From: Amanita rubescens | Lineage: Eukaryota; Basidiomycota; Agaricomycetes; Agaricales; Amanitaceae | Assembly: GCA_015039365.1 (NCBI GenBank) | Contig: WION01000121.1 | Span: 79,020-143,019 of the forward strand | Direction of reading: 5' to 3' | DNA: 64,000 nt | Part shown: positions 1-9,937 of the stretch, piece after piece | How positions within the stretch are numbered: the first letter of the stretch is position 1 | Layout: each line of letters starts with the position of its first letter | Translations under genes and position numbers: made by a program | The notes under the pieces: generated by a model | The model's input: the letters and a program-made list of their open reading frames with translations, nothing else | What the model was told of the DNA's origin: nothing | Database searches by the model: none

Positions 1-1279
1 GGTCCGATACCGAATTATTCAATATATTGGATGTCTTCATATGCAGCACCTTCGGGCCCAGGACGCTAGTGCCAATGGCGCGACGTGAGATCATGTCTTG
101 AAGTGCTTCAAGGTCATCATGTGCATCATTGTCGGATTTGGATGGGAAGACGGTCAATTTATTCAAGCATTGTAGCCGTGGCTCCCGCGGCCGAAGTGCG
201 TTAACACTGGGTTCCGGTCCGGAAAGCCACTCGAATAATTTCGCCATGCATCGGACGTCAAGCAGAGATAATTCCTCGATATCTGGCATATAGGATAAAA
301 TCTCTTTGAGGGCTGTCGATTCGATCCTTTTTGCCGAGAACGTGGAGAGTACGCATTTCGATCTGAGGATGAATGATATTGTTCTCCGCGTTTCTTCCAA
401 TGCAAGTTCTGTGAAATATATATTATAATTGTACTGGAACGAAATCTCCAGACTCTTCAAAACAGGTGTTTCGAGGACGGTCAAGAGAGCTACCCCCTGA
501 ACGGATAGATATGTCAAGCTAGGAAGGTGGATGATTCCGATGTCCTTCGAGTCAGAATAAAAATTTTCATCAATGACGAGTTTCTCGAGGTTGATAGTCT
601 GCCGAAGGGCGGATATGATCATTTCCGGATTTCGCGTGGAATGGAGGTGAATACTGGTAAGTAAATTCCAGTTGAACCTCCGCACAGCATCGGAGAAACA
701 TCGAAGTTCGATGTGCGTTAAAAGTGGAGCACCTGCGAAAACATCACCAGGAAGTAAACCGTCGCTGATGTCATCAAATAGAATTAACTCCAACTTTTGT
801 AGCGTTTGAAGACGGTTCCTGACTTTATGAAGCAATATAAACTCTGATTCCTGAAGTCGCATTGATACATTCTCCCACTGCTCCGAATGCTTTGAGAGTC
901 TCCAGAGAATGTCGGGTGCGAGTGACCTGTCTTCCCCGGTATGTTCGACCATATGAAATGTGAAGGAGAAGGGTGCACCACGAACGGCATCGAGAAAGAA
1001 TGACAACATCTGCATGACATGCACAAAGTCCTGATCTCCGTTATGGTATTGGGACTGTATCTCGATTTCATTCCAAAAGTATGGCCACAGTGACATGAAT
1101 ACGGCCCTCCATTCGGAGCAAATGTGGCCTAGAAACCATGGAAACTCGTATGTTTTGTGGACTCGTAAAGGTGACGATAGATATGAGAATATCTCAGTGA
1201 CGATGTCCAGCGGGAGGCGACAGGCCGACGCGTGTGTGATAACCATCGATTGTGATTGCTGCGCTGGTGGTTCTGACAT
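1..1279 (-). CDS. F-box/LRR-like protein, partial (C-terminus outside window)
   Basis: A single open frame of 426 codons runs from the ATG at 1279 to base 1 without a stop, so the 3' end lies outside the window. Residues 21-75 resemble the F-box of agaricomycete proteins: RLPLDIVTEIFSYL, then WFLGHICSEWRAVF and SLWPYFWNEIEI. The rest carries irregular leucine-rich segments such as LPSLTYLSVQGVALLTVLE and LKSLEISF, as in the many F-box/LRR paralogues of mushrooms. Such proteins normally bind Skp1 and present targets to an SCF ubiquitin ligase. The family call comes from pattern recognition; the target cannot be inferred. Confidence 0.8.
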   Translation of the reverse strand, partial: MSEPPAQQSQSMVITHASACRLPLDIVTEIFSYLSSPLRVHKTYEFPWFLGHICSEWRAVFMSLWPYFWNEIEIQSQYHNGDQDFVHVMQMLSFFLDAVRGAPFSFTFHMVEHTGEDRSLAPDILWRLSKHSEQWENVSMRLQESEFILLHKVRNRLQTLQKLELILFDDISDGLLPGDVFAGAPLLTHIELRCFSDAVRRFNWNLLTSIHLHSTRNPEMIISALRQTINLEKLVIDENFYSDSKDIGIIHLPSLTYLSVQGVALLTVLETPVLKSLEISFQYNYNIYFTELALEETRRTISFILRSKCVLSTFSAKRIESTALKEILSYMPDIEELSLLDVRCMAKLFEWLSGPEPSVNALRPREPRLQCLNKLTVFPSKSDNDAHDDLEALQDMISRRAIGTSVLGPKVLHMKTSNILNNSVSD

Positions 1280-1503
1280 TACTGCGTGAAAGGTTCAAAA
1301 TTCAAGGCTCATAGATGGAAAAGATAGGGCTTACGCTTCGGGGCCTCTAGCCTTTAGTTCAGGAAGATTATGGTGCTACGGCACGCGGCGCTGCCACGAG
1401 CGTGAACTTTGTCTGAGTTTCGGAAGTTACCGGGAAGAACCGGCATTCCGGCGATCGGCACGCGTGCCGAGTCAAAATCAGGTGCTGCCAAATTGGTTTA
1501 ACT

Positions 1504-1603
1504 CCAGACTCCTTCCCAGTCTCGTCTGGACCGTTGGACGTCTTGACGATGTTTATGTAAGACTACGTTCCAGAGAGACTGGCACTTAACATATACAAAT
1601 AAA
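1504..1603. repeat. Left terminal inverted repeat (100 bp)
   Basis: It is the exact reverse complement of 3113-3212. Similarity stops at 1604, where the two arms diverge, and at the outer end it stops at the TTTAACT duplication. Confidence 0.9.
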
Positions 1604-1754
1604 GTCACGCTGGCTGGTCTTTCATCACGCTCGCTTAGATAACGATTATGTAAATGTTCGGCAGAGCCGTTTTGAAACTCAGATTTTTCTAAAAATACAT
1701 GCATAGAGGGAGGAGAAGGGGATCGTCGTCGACGTCTGTGCATACATTCGCTGC

Positions 1755-2422
1755 TTGATCTCGTCCATGAGTGATCCCCATCCTGAGGTCAACTTCAGGC
1801 CCGTCTTTCAGGCCCTGGATCAATGTGGAATGACTGTTTTGCACCTTGTAATGGCCTTGTTAACAGAAGCTCGATTCAAACAGAATTTACATACCGTAGG
1901 ACTGCTTAACCATGCTGGGGACGTCGTGTATGCGTTGCTGAAGCATAGGAAGGTCTCTGTAGAGGCTCATTGCTTAGTTCCTGCTAGAAGAAGGTGGTGA
2001 TTACGAGCATTTTAATGCAAAGTACGAACCAGAAAGCGAATAACTTACAGTCGCTGGTTGGAATTTTTCTTCATTCTTGTTGCACTCCGGAACGAGCGGT
2101 AAATGCTCTAGCGCGAATGGGGATCTCAATCTCAATGACATCTGTTCTTACAGCGATCAAGTCCTTGTCAAATGAAGCATCCCGTTCCTTGCGCGAACTT
2201 GGCCAGACGCTTTTGGCAAGCTATGCGTATGACAATTTTGACGTTAACCTAAAAACGTTGATGCCTGTCATCGAAAACCCTTTTGAGACTTTAAAACATC
2301 TTACCTCAGGCTTGCTTATACATCTGGAGCATGGTGTAACACGGGAAGACCTAAAATGCTCAGCTGAGCTGTGGGCAAAATCGCATCTCAATCCCAATAA
2401 TAGGGACATGGCACCTGAATGA
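1755..2422 (+). pseudogene. DUF6589-like gene fragment (transposon cargo)
   Basis: Two reading frames carry it. 1755-1985 gives an N-terminal piece, and 1988-2422 gives segments recognisable from agaricomycete DUF6589 proteins: NNLQSLVGIFLHSC, SYAYDNFDVNL, LKHLTSGLLIHLEHGVTR and DLKCSAELWAKS. A possible short intron (about 1952-1987) or a frameshift separates them. The frame ends at 2422 just where the neighbouring helicase fragment begins, and members of this family are much longer, so this is a truncated piece. The function of DUF6589 is unknown to me. I infer capture inside the TIR element. Confidence 0.7.
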
Positions 2423-2439
2423 AGGACTTACCGTGATGT

Positions 2440-2890
2440 CCATCTGCTATACCCTGAGCTCCTCAGGATTAGCAACAATAACACGATAGCGGAAAGATGC
2501 AATTGCCTGGGGTATTCACATGAATGGGAATTGTACATGGGGATTAACACGTTACTCACCCGAAAAACTTCTTCCGATGCCGTTCCTCTTGAAACAAAGA
2601 TCCCATTGATCCCAGCCTTCTCTAAAGTCTCCACATTCTGCTTTCCTAAGATATTGAGGGGTGTTATGACGAGGAGAATGCCTTGAGGGCGGAATAACAG
2701 AGGCATCCAAAAAGTGAGTGTCTTCCCCATTCCAGTACCGGCTATCGAGATGACATCTTGATTTCTGTAAAATAGCTTCGCAGATGCGAGCCTGCCATAG
2801 ACACGGTCGTTTTCCAAAAGCCTCGAATGTTCGTGAGCGGATTTCGTCGATAGAAGGGATATGAGACGCTGTATCCACGTCTGACGGCAT
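2440..2890 (-). pseudogene. RecQ-type helicase fragment, frameshifted (transposon cargo)
   Basis: The N-terminal half of a RecQ-like helicase core is visible on the minus strand. The segment RPCLWQARICEAILQ lies in one frame. A one-base shift then leads to DVISIAGTGMGKTLTFW (Walker A, GTGMGKT) and ILLVITPLNIL (motif Ia region). A GT-AG intron (about 2505-2555) separates this from FRYRVIVANPEELR. Motifs II to VI, including the DEAH box and the arginine finger, are absent. The frameshift between the F-region and Walker A and the missing second half mean it cannot make a helicase. It differs clearly from the complete RecQ gene at 20.9 kb. Confidence 0.75.
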
Positions 2891-3112
2891 AAGACCGCAG
2901 GAAAAGGTCTATCAACCACATCAGAAGATGTAAATATATGATTTCATGAATTTGCGACTCACCTCGAATCAAGCCGGTCAGCGATGGGGGAGGGGGCTGC
3001 GTGCCGTTCACGAGGCTGCTATCGAAGCGCGCGGCACACCCAAAGGATTCCAAAGTCCGCTCCGATCTCATTTACCTAAGCTACCCGTCACAACTTGTAA
3101 CGCAACCGATCG

Positions 3113-3212
3113 TTTATTTGTATATGTTAAGTGCCAGTCTCTCTGGAACGTAGTCTTACATAAACATCGTCAAGACGTCCAACGGTCCAGACGAGACTGG
3201 GAAGGAGTCTGG
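3113..3212. repeat. Right terminal inverted repeat (100 bp)
   Basis: It is the exact reverse complement of 1504-1603 and is followed directly by TTTAACT at 3213-3219. Confidence 0.9.
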
Positions 3213-3330
3213 TTTAACTCCTGCATGCGGTTCCGTACTTATCGCTTTCTCTCCACCCACCACGTACTCTTCCGAACCAGCTCCGGAACCATTCAAAGTG
3301 CCGAGGATCTCACGACCATCACACGACACA

Positions 3331-4746
3331 ATGACGACGCAATTCAGTTGGTTTGACACTTTGCATGCGCTTTCCACCTGTCTCGCTTGTACAACTGCCT
3401 CTTCTTCAACCGATTCTCTGCATGACCATGCGCATAATACTCGTGTAACTCGTCAAAGCACCCGAAGTGGGTCTCGCGCCCGTGCGCAGACTAATACCCA
3501 ATTTCTTACGGATGGATTACGTCCCTTGCTACAAGAGGAATCTACGGACGACGAGTATGCGGATACCTTGTCGTTGCATTCTAACGTAGGCGACGCGGGT
3601 AGAGGGGAAGGTGAAGGAACACGTACCAAACCACCTAGAACCAAGTCTAAGCGACGCGGAAAGAAAGTTCGACAGGATAACGGTTGGTTTACGATTTTTG
3701 GATATAGCCTGTTCGGGAAGAGGACGGGGGCTATTCAGTTGCCTCTTACTGACGACGAGGATGAGGAAGAACCGAATAGGAGCGAAGGCCGGATAATTCG
3801 AACCCGGAGTGGGAGCACCCTTGATTCAGATGCGGCTCAGCTAGATGATGCGGCCATTGCTGCGCTCAGTCGCGCGCATATAGCTGATCAAGATGCGGCT
3901 AAATTTCGCGAGAGGGTGAAACAGGCTGAGAAGGAGGAGCGGCGGCGGAAACGGAAAGAACGGAAGCAGCGAGAGGCACTCGAACGTGCTTTGGCTGCTG
4001 GTTTGTCTCTTGACCGAGGCGGATTTGAAGGGTATCAGGGCAGCGGAGATGACGTTATGGTTCCAGGACCTGGAAATCCCCCGCATAGCGCTTCGTCGAG
4101 GAGCACCGGCACTTCCATCACGTTAACAGAAGGCGACGCGGACGATGAAGAGCTTGCGGATTTTGATGGGTCCGTTTATGCGCGTGCTGCTGTCAATGTC
4201 ACAGGTGCAGGAGGCAACAGTTCTGGATCGCGCACAACCACGAGCACCAATACTAGGAGTAGCGGTGCTTCTGGTTCTCGGCGTCATCGTTCTTACTCCC
4301 GTACTCATGAAACAGTGGATCCATTACAGCTAAGCCCCGCGCTCGAACCCTTATTCGCAGCCCATCCCCCAAATTCCGTCAACGACCAGGTCAAGCAAAA
4401 GAGAACTCTCCCATCTTCTTCCTCAGTCGCAGCGTCGGATAGCGGGAGGACTACCTCGACTCGATCTATCACCGACTCACTCCCCTCTCCGACGGGAAGC
4501 ACCTCACTCGGACCTGGCTTATCGCTCTCCCTTTCGTCACCCCATGACCAAGCTCAAGTATCCCAACAGCCTCATCTGATAAGGGACGATGGGAAAACTC
4601 AGAAACCTTTCGACAAGGGGTTGGGACAGGGACGACCATTTTACGATCGCGAACCTAATCGCGGTTTTCCTAGCGTTGGTTTTGGAAGAGGGAGAGGGGA
4701 TAGTTTAGTGAACGGTGCATTCTTAGCGAGACGAGGGGACGTATGA
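3331..4746 (+). CDS. Ser/Arg-rich conserved agaricomycete hypothetical protein (~471 aa)
   Basis: One long exon. I chose the ATG at 3331 (ACAATGACG context) over an in-frame ATG at 3298 because related basidiomycete proteins begin close to the QFSWFDTLHALSTC motif, which is a cysteine-containing N-terminus. It continues with an acidic ESTDDEYADTLSLHSN segment, a basic KSKRRGKKVRQ stretch, FTIFGYSLFGKRT, and a charged coiled-coil-like region (FRERVKQAEKEERRRKRKER) near residues 200-225. A Ser/Thr-rich disordered tail ends in a Gly/Arg-rich GFGRGRGD. No enzymatic domain is visible. The TIR element at 1504-3212 sits just upstream, in what should be its promoter. Confidence 0.75.
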   Translation: MTTQFSWFDTLHALSTCLACTTASSSTDSLHDHAHNTRVTRQSTRSGSRARAQTNTQFLTDGLRPLLQEESTDDEYADTLSLHSNVGDAGRGEGEGTRTKPPRTKSKRRGKKVRQDNGWFTIFGYSLFGKRTGAIQLPLTDDEDEEEPNRSEGRIIRTRSGSTLDSDAAQLDDAAIAALSRAHIADQDAAKFRERVKQAEKEERRRKRKERKQREALERALAAGLSLDRGGFEGYQGSGDDVMVPGPGNPPHSASSRSTGTSITLTEGDADDEELADFDGSVYARAAVNVTGAGGNSSGSRTTTSTNTRSSGASGSRRHRSYSRTHETVDPLQLSPALEPLFAAHPPNSVNDQVKQKRTLPSSSSVAASDSGRTTSTRSITDSLPSPTGSTSLGPGLSLSLSSPHDQAQVSQQPHLIRDDGKTQKPFDKGLGQGRPFYDREPNRGFPSVGFGRGRGDSLVNGAFLARRGDV

Positions 4747-5130
4747 GGGGTTTTGTTCTGTTGTCATACTTTTAGCTTATGCTTTCCTCGGAAGGATATG
4801 ATATTATTAGAGTACATACATATACATACTTGTGCTAGCAGTTATGTCCAACGAAGTGTCCCCCGCGACAAGCCAGTCCGTCGCATGCCTCATCCCAAGG
4901 CTAGTCATATCTTGATGGCTCGGCCCTCCATCAATCGCGGTTAATTCATGTGCAACTTGTTTAATCTAACTACAGTGCTTACACCTAACTAATGTCTATA
5001 CCTAAATACAGTATCCGTACCTAACTAATATGTATGTCTTACTTAACTTACTTAAGATTTCAAACGGTGAATTCGACATCTACCAACGGTCCGAGCTGCA
5101 TCCCCATTTCTCTCTCCGTTCCAGAAGTCT
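4747..5130. other. Intergenic, convergent 3' ends
   Basis: AT-rich DNA between two convergent genes, with short repeats of CCTAACTAATGT-like words near 4985-5030. I see no gene. Confidence 0.5.
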
Positions 5131-6003
5131 TCATTCTTTATTCCGACGCCTTTTCAGGGCTAGAGACGCAACAAATCCAGGCAGATGGCGCTCTGCGTTA
5201 GCCGACCTTTCTGCTTCTTTAGCCCCGATAAAGCGCTTGCTGCAAGGGTTGCTGACGATTGAGTGGATCTGCCACGATGCACGCACTATGTTAGTAGTGA
5301 TCACTTCAGACCTGATCAACATATATACCTTGTAAAGAGAACCGTCCCACATGTCGTCGTAATTCCTTAACAAGTCGTCGACGTCGATCACTTCAACGAG
5401 TGTACGCCTTCGCTGAACGCTCGGCGGTAGAGGTGTCAAAATTGAGTGATCGTAACACTTTTTGAGCGCCTCCCCAATGGCATAGCACAACCAATAACTG
5501 TTCTTGTTGGTGAACGTGCGGGCCTTTAGATAATGTTTAATTGTCCAGACGAGGACAATCAGTCGAGCAAGAGGAATATGTTGACCATTTTTGAATTTGA
5601 CGTGATGAATCAAGCGAGAAGCATGGTCGCGAAACGAGGGTGGGATTAGGGAGATCTCGTCAAGGGCTATCTTCAGGGCTACTTCATTGGACTTGGCAGG
5701 AGCGCAGTTCCTTCTGCGCACGGATCGAACAGCGACCTCCCTTCCCTCAGGGTCCAGGAAGCGACGCTTGATACGCAGATGGATTTCTCCTACATCTTCG
5801 TTATGAAGGGAGGCCATGAGGAAGAACTTGTTGCTTTTGTGAGCATAAATACGAATCTCGGACGCCTTCCAACGGTCAAAACCGAAATGAATCGCCCTTG
5901 GATCCACATAGAACAAGCACAAATGATCAAGATGGCGAAGGACGGGTCGACGGCCATTCTTCGCTGGACGAAACCTTTCTGGCTGTTTGGTCGTCTTTGG
6001 CAT
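5131..6003 (-). CDS. Uncharacterised agaricomycete protein, family shared with 12184-12825
   Basis: The start at 6003 (MPKTTKQPERFRP) is preferred over an in-frame ATG at 6225 because a TATA-like box lies about 75-85 bp upstream and the shared family homology starts after it. A likely 60-nt phase-0 intron (5269-5328, GTATAT...GCAG) leaves a protein of about 270 aa. Shared motifs with the gene at 12184 are LDHLCLFYVDP, FDRWKASEIRIY, FLMASLHNEDVGEIHLRI, RLIHHVKFKNGQHIPL and NSYWLCYAIGEALKKCY. I recognise the pattern as a lineage-specific mushroom family of unknown function. The C-terminus is basic (LKRRRNKE). Confidence 0.7.
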   Translation of the reverse strand: MPKTTKQPERFRPAKNGRRPVLRHLDHLCLFYVDPRAIHFGFDRWKASEIRIYAHKSNKFFLMASLHNEDVGEIHLRIKRRFLDPEGREVAVRSVRRRNCAPAKSNEVALKIALDEISLIPPSFRDHASRLIHHVKFKNGQHIPLARLIVLVWTIKHYLKARTFTNKNSYWLCYAIGEALKKCYDHSILTPLPPSVQRRRTLVEVIDVDDLLRNYDDMWDGSLYKVYMLIRSEVITTNIVRASWQIHSIVSNPCSKRFIGAKEAERSANAERHLPGFVASLALKRRRNKE

Positions 6004-6077
6004 GATTCTGAAAGAGTGGGCGGGGGTGCCGGTGTTCGTGAAGGATAATGAAGGTGAGATGCATACGAAAGGTCTCT

Positions 6078-6087
6078 TATATAAAAT
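6078..6087 (-). promoter_or_regulatory. TATA-like box
   Basis: On the minus strand the sequence reads TTTTATATAA, about 75-85 bp before the ATG at 6003. It supports the shorter start of that gene. Predicted only. Confidence 0.35.
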
Positions 6088-6225
6088 ACGCACTGCGCAG
6101 GGGTATTGGGTCCCCTCCGCCACACCGTGAACGGAATTGGAGACATTGTTGCCATTACCCAGGTAGCGGTTGCTCTCAAGTAAAGAAGCACAACGGATCA
6201 ACGCATAATCCGCAATGTTAACCAT

Positions 6226-7309
6226 GTGAAATGAAAAAGGATAACAAAATTCGATAAGTTCTGCGACTGTATTCGAAACAAATGCATACCTTCTTGTTCA
6301 AAGTGCCTGAAGCAGGCGATGCAGCACAGCGAACCCTTGCGTTCCAAAGTCCGTAAACGTCGTCGTCGACCTGAATAGATCCCGCAATTGTGATAAAACC
6401 AGGCCTGCAGGTTGCGGTGTGGGACAAAAGATAACCAATGTTCAGTCTTGCCGAGGCAGTGGCACCCCATGCGGCGAGAACGGCCTGCAAAGTACAAAAT
6501 AAGTATCCGATCCTTCCTAATACTAAAATAAGAATAAGTAAGGTACCGACCCTTGATGGGTCCTTTTACCTTGACAGCCTGTGGCCATTATCATCACAAC
6601 ATCAGGCGATAACCCCGCTGTAGAAGCTATGCAGGCTGCACCGAGGTTTGTCAATTCTGGTTAGGCTGCTGCCACGCCGATTTTCCGGTAACTTGAATCG
6701 AACAAGACAACTCAATTGAATATTCAAACCTTTACGCCACGTAATTTCTGCTGGGGTATCCATGTCGACCCAACAGGTGTGATAGAGGTGTTCTGCACAG
6801 CGCAAAAGAAGCGGCACCGAATGAACGACAACCTCTATCAGCACGCTACTGACTCGAACGATTCACCATAGTATTAGCGACTAAGAATTGTTCTCCGAGT
6901 CACCCATAATACGAGCCCACCAACGTTTTCTATGCGCTTTCTATTCTGAAGGAGATGTGAACGCATGTGTTGATGAGGAGGCTGCCGTTGTCAAGAAGTC
7001 GGAAGGTGACCGTGTGAAGTTCAATACGCTTGTACTACAGGTTTCTAATAATAGCCCTCCACACATTCTTGTACAATTTATGGCAATCAGAGATCTGCAA
7101 GTACAAATGGATGAAGGTCGTTCAATTAGCCATCTCGGAGAGTCAACGAGCAGTCGCTGAATCACCCCGAAACGGTAGTTGACCGAAATAGAGAACTGTC
7201 GTTGAAAATGGTGTCCTGGATGAACAAAATTCCTCGCTCTTAAACACCCCCATTCCACGGACCACGATAGGCCAGACCCAGGCAATGAAAGCGGTGCATG
7301 GACTGTCCA
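6226..7309. other. Intergenic; one doubtful minus-strand exon at 6218-6490
   Basis: There is no convincing gene. A minus-strand frame at 6218-6490 reads like an exon (GSIQVDDDVYGLWNARVRC, possible donor GTATGC after LNKK), with a possible upstream intron ending in TTTGCAG. I cannot join it to a start codon or name it. The rest, to the HIT-fusion gene's stop codon, shows only short frames. Confidence 0.3.
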
Positions 7310-9262
7310 CTAGAATGCGAGTCTCTGTCGAATGCTTTTAGTGATTGAATCAAGAACTGTCATGTCCTTCTCCCGTGGACCAGGCTGGGTCGTGATGAAA
7401 CCGGGATAATGTGTTTGGAACTCTGCAGGAGGGACGACTACTTGGAGTGGGCCAGTAGCATGGATTGGTATAAGTTTGGCATGTGTATAGTCGATCTCAA
7501 ATCCCTCAAAGAAGATGCCGACCCCGGTAACACCAAGTGCACGTTTGATGATGTCAGCGACGATATATGCAGCATTCAGCAGGGCTTCGTAATCATGCTC
7601 GGAAAGCGCAAACACATCGGAAGAAAGATGTCGTCGGGGGATGAGGACAGTGAAACCTGGTGTATTGCCGAACGGGGTAAGAAAAGCGATATGAGTGCTA
7701 CTTTCCCAGATACGCCATTGCTCGATCTCTCCCCGGGCGATCCGCGCAAATAAGTTTTGGTCTGATGCATCACCGAAGAAAGTTTGGTCGAATGGTTCTT
7801 GTAGTCCTGACACTGCGACAAGGCGCTTCTGTATGTTGTTTAGAACGTCGTTGCGACTCTTTGGGCCGTTCTTCGATGTGAGATAGCCAGGGTATGTCGG
7901 ATTATATTCTTCCATAACGTGTGTTACAGGACTCCAGTGGTTGCCGAGGCCGTGAAGGGGGATGAGGTGAATCGTTTGACCGTCCGATGCCATAGCGCAG
8001 CGTTGCACATGAGCACTTAAGGCAAGCGCTTGTGCTACCTTTCGAGTGAACCAAAACAAACTAATAAAATCGTGGAGGTCCAGAGAAGAAATGTCGATTG
8101 AGTCTTTGGTGATAACGACAGAATGACCTGGTGTAGATGGGTATCGGTACGCTCCGGCAACGAAGTGTCCATCTCGAATGAACTCGTGGCGAGGTAAAAT
8201 AGGAAGTGTGTTTGGTACAAAATGAACCTCGCGGTACAACTCAGTATTTCCCACCGTTCCAGATCCCATGGCTGTGACAAAAAGGCGACCACTAGACTCG
8301 ACGGTGACTTGACCAGTCTTACTAAGAGCCAGAACAGAGCATGTAGCGCCCGTGTCTTGGGTGAAATCTGTTACGCTAACGTTGATGGCATTGCGTAACG
8401 AGGAATTGCTGAGCAGTCCGACTGCCTTGCCCGTGATAGCATGGTGAAGGATATCGTCCCCTGAGCCACCGCTGGAAAAAGCCCGTGTCAGCCTCTCAGC
8501 ACGAGAAATTTATGAAGGGAGCTACCAGATAATTGCCGAAGAATGGTCTGCCCAGATTCCAGCGCCTGGGATCGCTGTATCTCCGATTCGGCCCGAATTC
8601 TTTCCGTGAAGGCCACCAGTGGAAGATGCAGCCGCAAGGTTGCCGTAGATATCAAGCACGACTGCTCCAACAGTTCCAAAATCGGGGTCTTCACTTGGAA
8701 GGGGAATGTGCGCTTGGGTGCGACGGTGCTCCGTATTGAAATGACTATTGGGTACTTGTTCAAGACCACAGTTCTTGGCGAATTCATCAGCGGCCGGACC
8801 TGCGAGGAACGTATGCAGGCCTGACTCTAGGACACGGCGAGCAGCCTTGACTGGGTTTCGCGTTGATCGCATTACAGCTACTGCTCCCGTGCGCCTTGTA
8901 GACCCGTCTATAATGGCCGCCTCGAGCTGGGTGCATGAAATAGTTGAGTACAAATCCGGGGAAACGAATTAAAGGCCACCGACCTCATGTTCACGCACGG
9001 CATTGAACGCAGAGCCCTTTCCGGCATTAAACATGGTAGCATCCTCAAGGGCTGCGACAGCCGCTTCTGCAACTTGAAGAGCAGGTTCTCCGTCCATAAG
9101 GCGTTGGAAAGCCAGATCAATGGTATCTGTCAGAGCAACTTTGGCCGCGTCCTCAAAGTCCTTATCCCCGCCGCCAGAATCTGATGCGCCACTGTGTATG
9201 GCAATCGCAAAACGACGAGGAGCATCAGTGGCACGCTCCAGAGCATTATCTGTGTCTTCCAT
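7310..9262 (-). CDS. Asparaginase/isoaspartyl peptidase fused to two HIT-like domains (613 aa)
   Basis: Three exons, 9262-8984, 8926-8526 and 8471-7310, with GT-AG introns of 57 and 54 nt that keep the frame. Residues ~15-300 form an Ntn-hydrolase of the type-2 asparaginase family: AIAIHSGAS, FNAGKGSAFN, LEAAIIDGS, then GTVGAVVLD, whose Thr is the expected self-cleavage nucleophile, with STGGLHGKNSGRIGD forming the substrate pocket. The chain continues without a stop into two HIT-related copies. The first contains PGHSVVIT and IHLIPLHGL. The second contains LFARIARGEI, PGFTVLIPRRHL and THAKLIPIHAT, where the usual HxHxH is degenerate. It could hydrolyse isoaspartyl dipeptides or asparagine; the HIT part may be non-catalytic. 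Confidence 0.85.
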
Positions 9263-9937
9263 CGTGGATGTGGAAAGAAAGGTGAAAAGAAGGGTAAGAC
9301 GGCAGATCGTGTAAAGAGCTTGAGAGCGAAAGTCAATCCAAGAATCCTCGGAAACTGGAAGAAGAGTAACGCGGGTTTATAAGGCGGCCTCTATGCCGGA
9401 TCAAGGCTGTTGCCTAAAAAGGAGTAGGCATTCTTATCTTCGGAGAAGGGTCCTTGATTGCCGTATTTTTCATTCGTAACGGAGTCGCCCATTGGAATAT
9501 CGACCACACACGGAGTACCACATGTAACAAGTCCCGGAGGTTAGGGCCCAGCAGCCCAGTAGCTGTGTAGCTGAAAGGAGCTCAGAGACTAGTAACTCAG
9601 ACTGAGCCATCTGTGGGTGCTTGTGAATGCTGAATGTACGATAGTACAAGATACCGACATGCTAGTTCCGAACGCTGGGGCCGAAGTTGATTGCCACGTT
9701 GAGAATGTGACATGTGACAAGAGTGGCTGTGTAGCTGAAAGGAGGTAGCCTAACTGAGCCGTCTGTGGGTGCTTGTGAATGACACCGACATGAAACAATC
9801 CTTTTAAAGCTCCAATGGCCTAACGCCTCCTAACGCATGATCTTTGATATATAGCTCCGCTCTCAACCACCAGGAGTCATATCCAGTTATCGTTGGGCAC
9901 AATGGCTCTGCCTGTAGCAGTTGGCGCACAACTTCCC
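9263..9937. other. Intergenic with an imperfect direct repeat
   Basis: This is the divergent promoter region between the fusion gene (minus) and the P-loop gene (plus). It contains the direct repeat described separately and no open frame of note. Confidence 0.4.
9563..9780. repeat. Imperfect direct repeat, two copies
   Basis: CTGTGTAGCTGAAAGGAG recurs at 9563 and 9727. In both places it is followed by ACTGAGCC-TCTGTGGGTGCTTGTGAATG, ending at 9629 and 9780. The copies differ by a small insertion in the first. Confidence 0.7.

Larger units (their letters stand above)
1504..3212. mobile_element. 1,709-bp TIR transposon carrying DUF6589-like and RecQ-like gene fragments
   Basis: The element is bounded by 100-bp inverted repeats that match perfectly (1504-1603 and 3113-3212, ends CCAGACTCCTTCC). 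It is flanked by a 7-bp direct repeat TTTAACT (1497-1503 and 3213-3219), which I read as the target-site duplication. No transposase of its own is visible. The interior holds a plus-strand DUF6589-like fragment and a minus-strand RecQ-like fragment meeting tail to tail near 2425-2460. Identical TIRs beside damaged cargo suggest a non-autonomous gene-carrying element that moved recently. A 7-bp duplication with these ends does not let me name a superfamily. The right end lies 118 bp upstream of the next gene's start codon. Confidence 0.85.

Noticed and set aside
1494..3220. Helitron or LTR retrotransposon as explanation of the 1.7-kb element
   Set aside because: 100-bp inverted termini with target duplication exclude both; the helicase piece is RecQ-like, not the Pif1/Rep type of Helitrons.
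5131..6225. Longer N-terminus from the ATG at 6225
   Set aside because: It would translate across the TATA-like box, and the added 74 residues show no family similarity.
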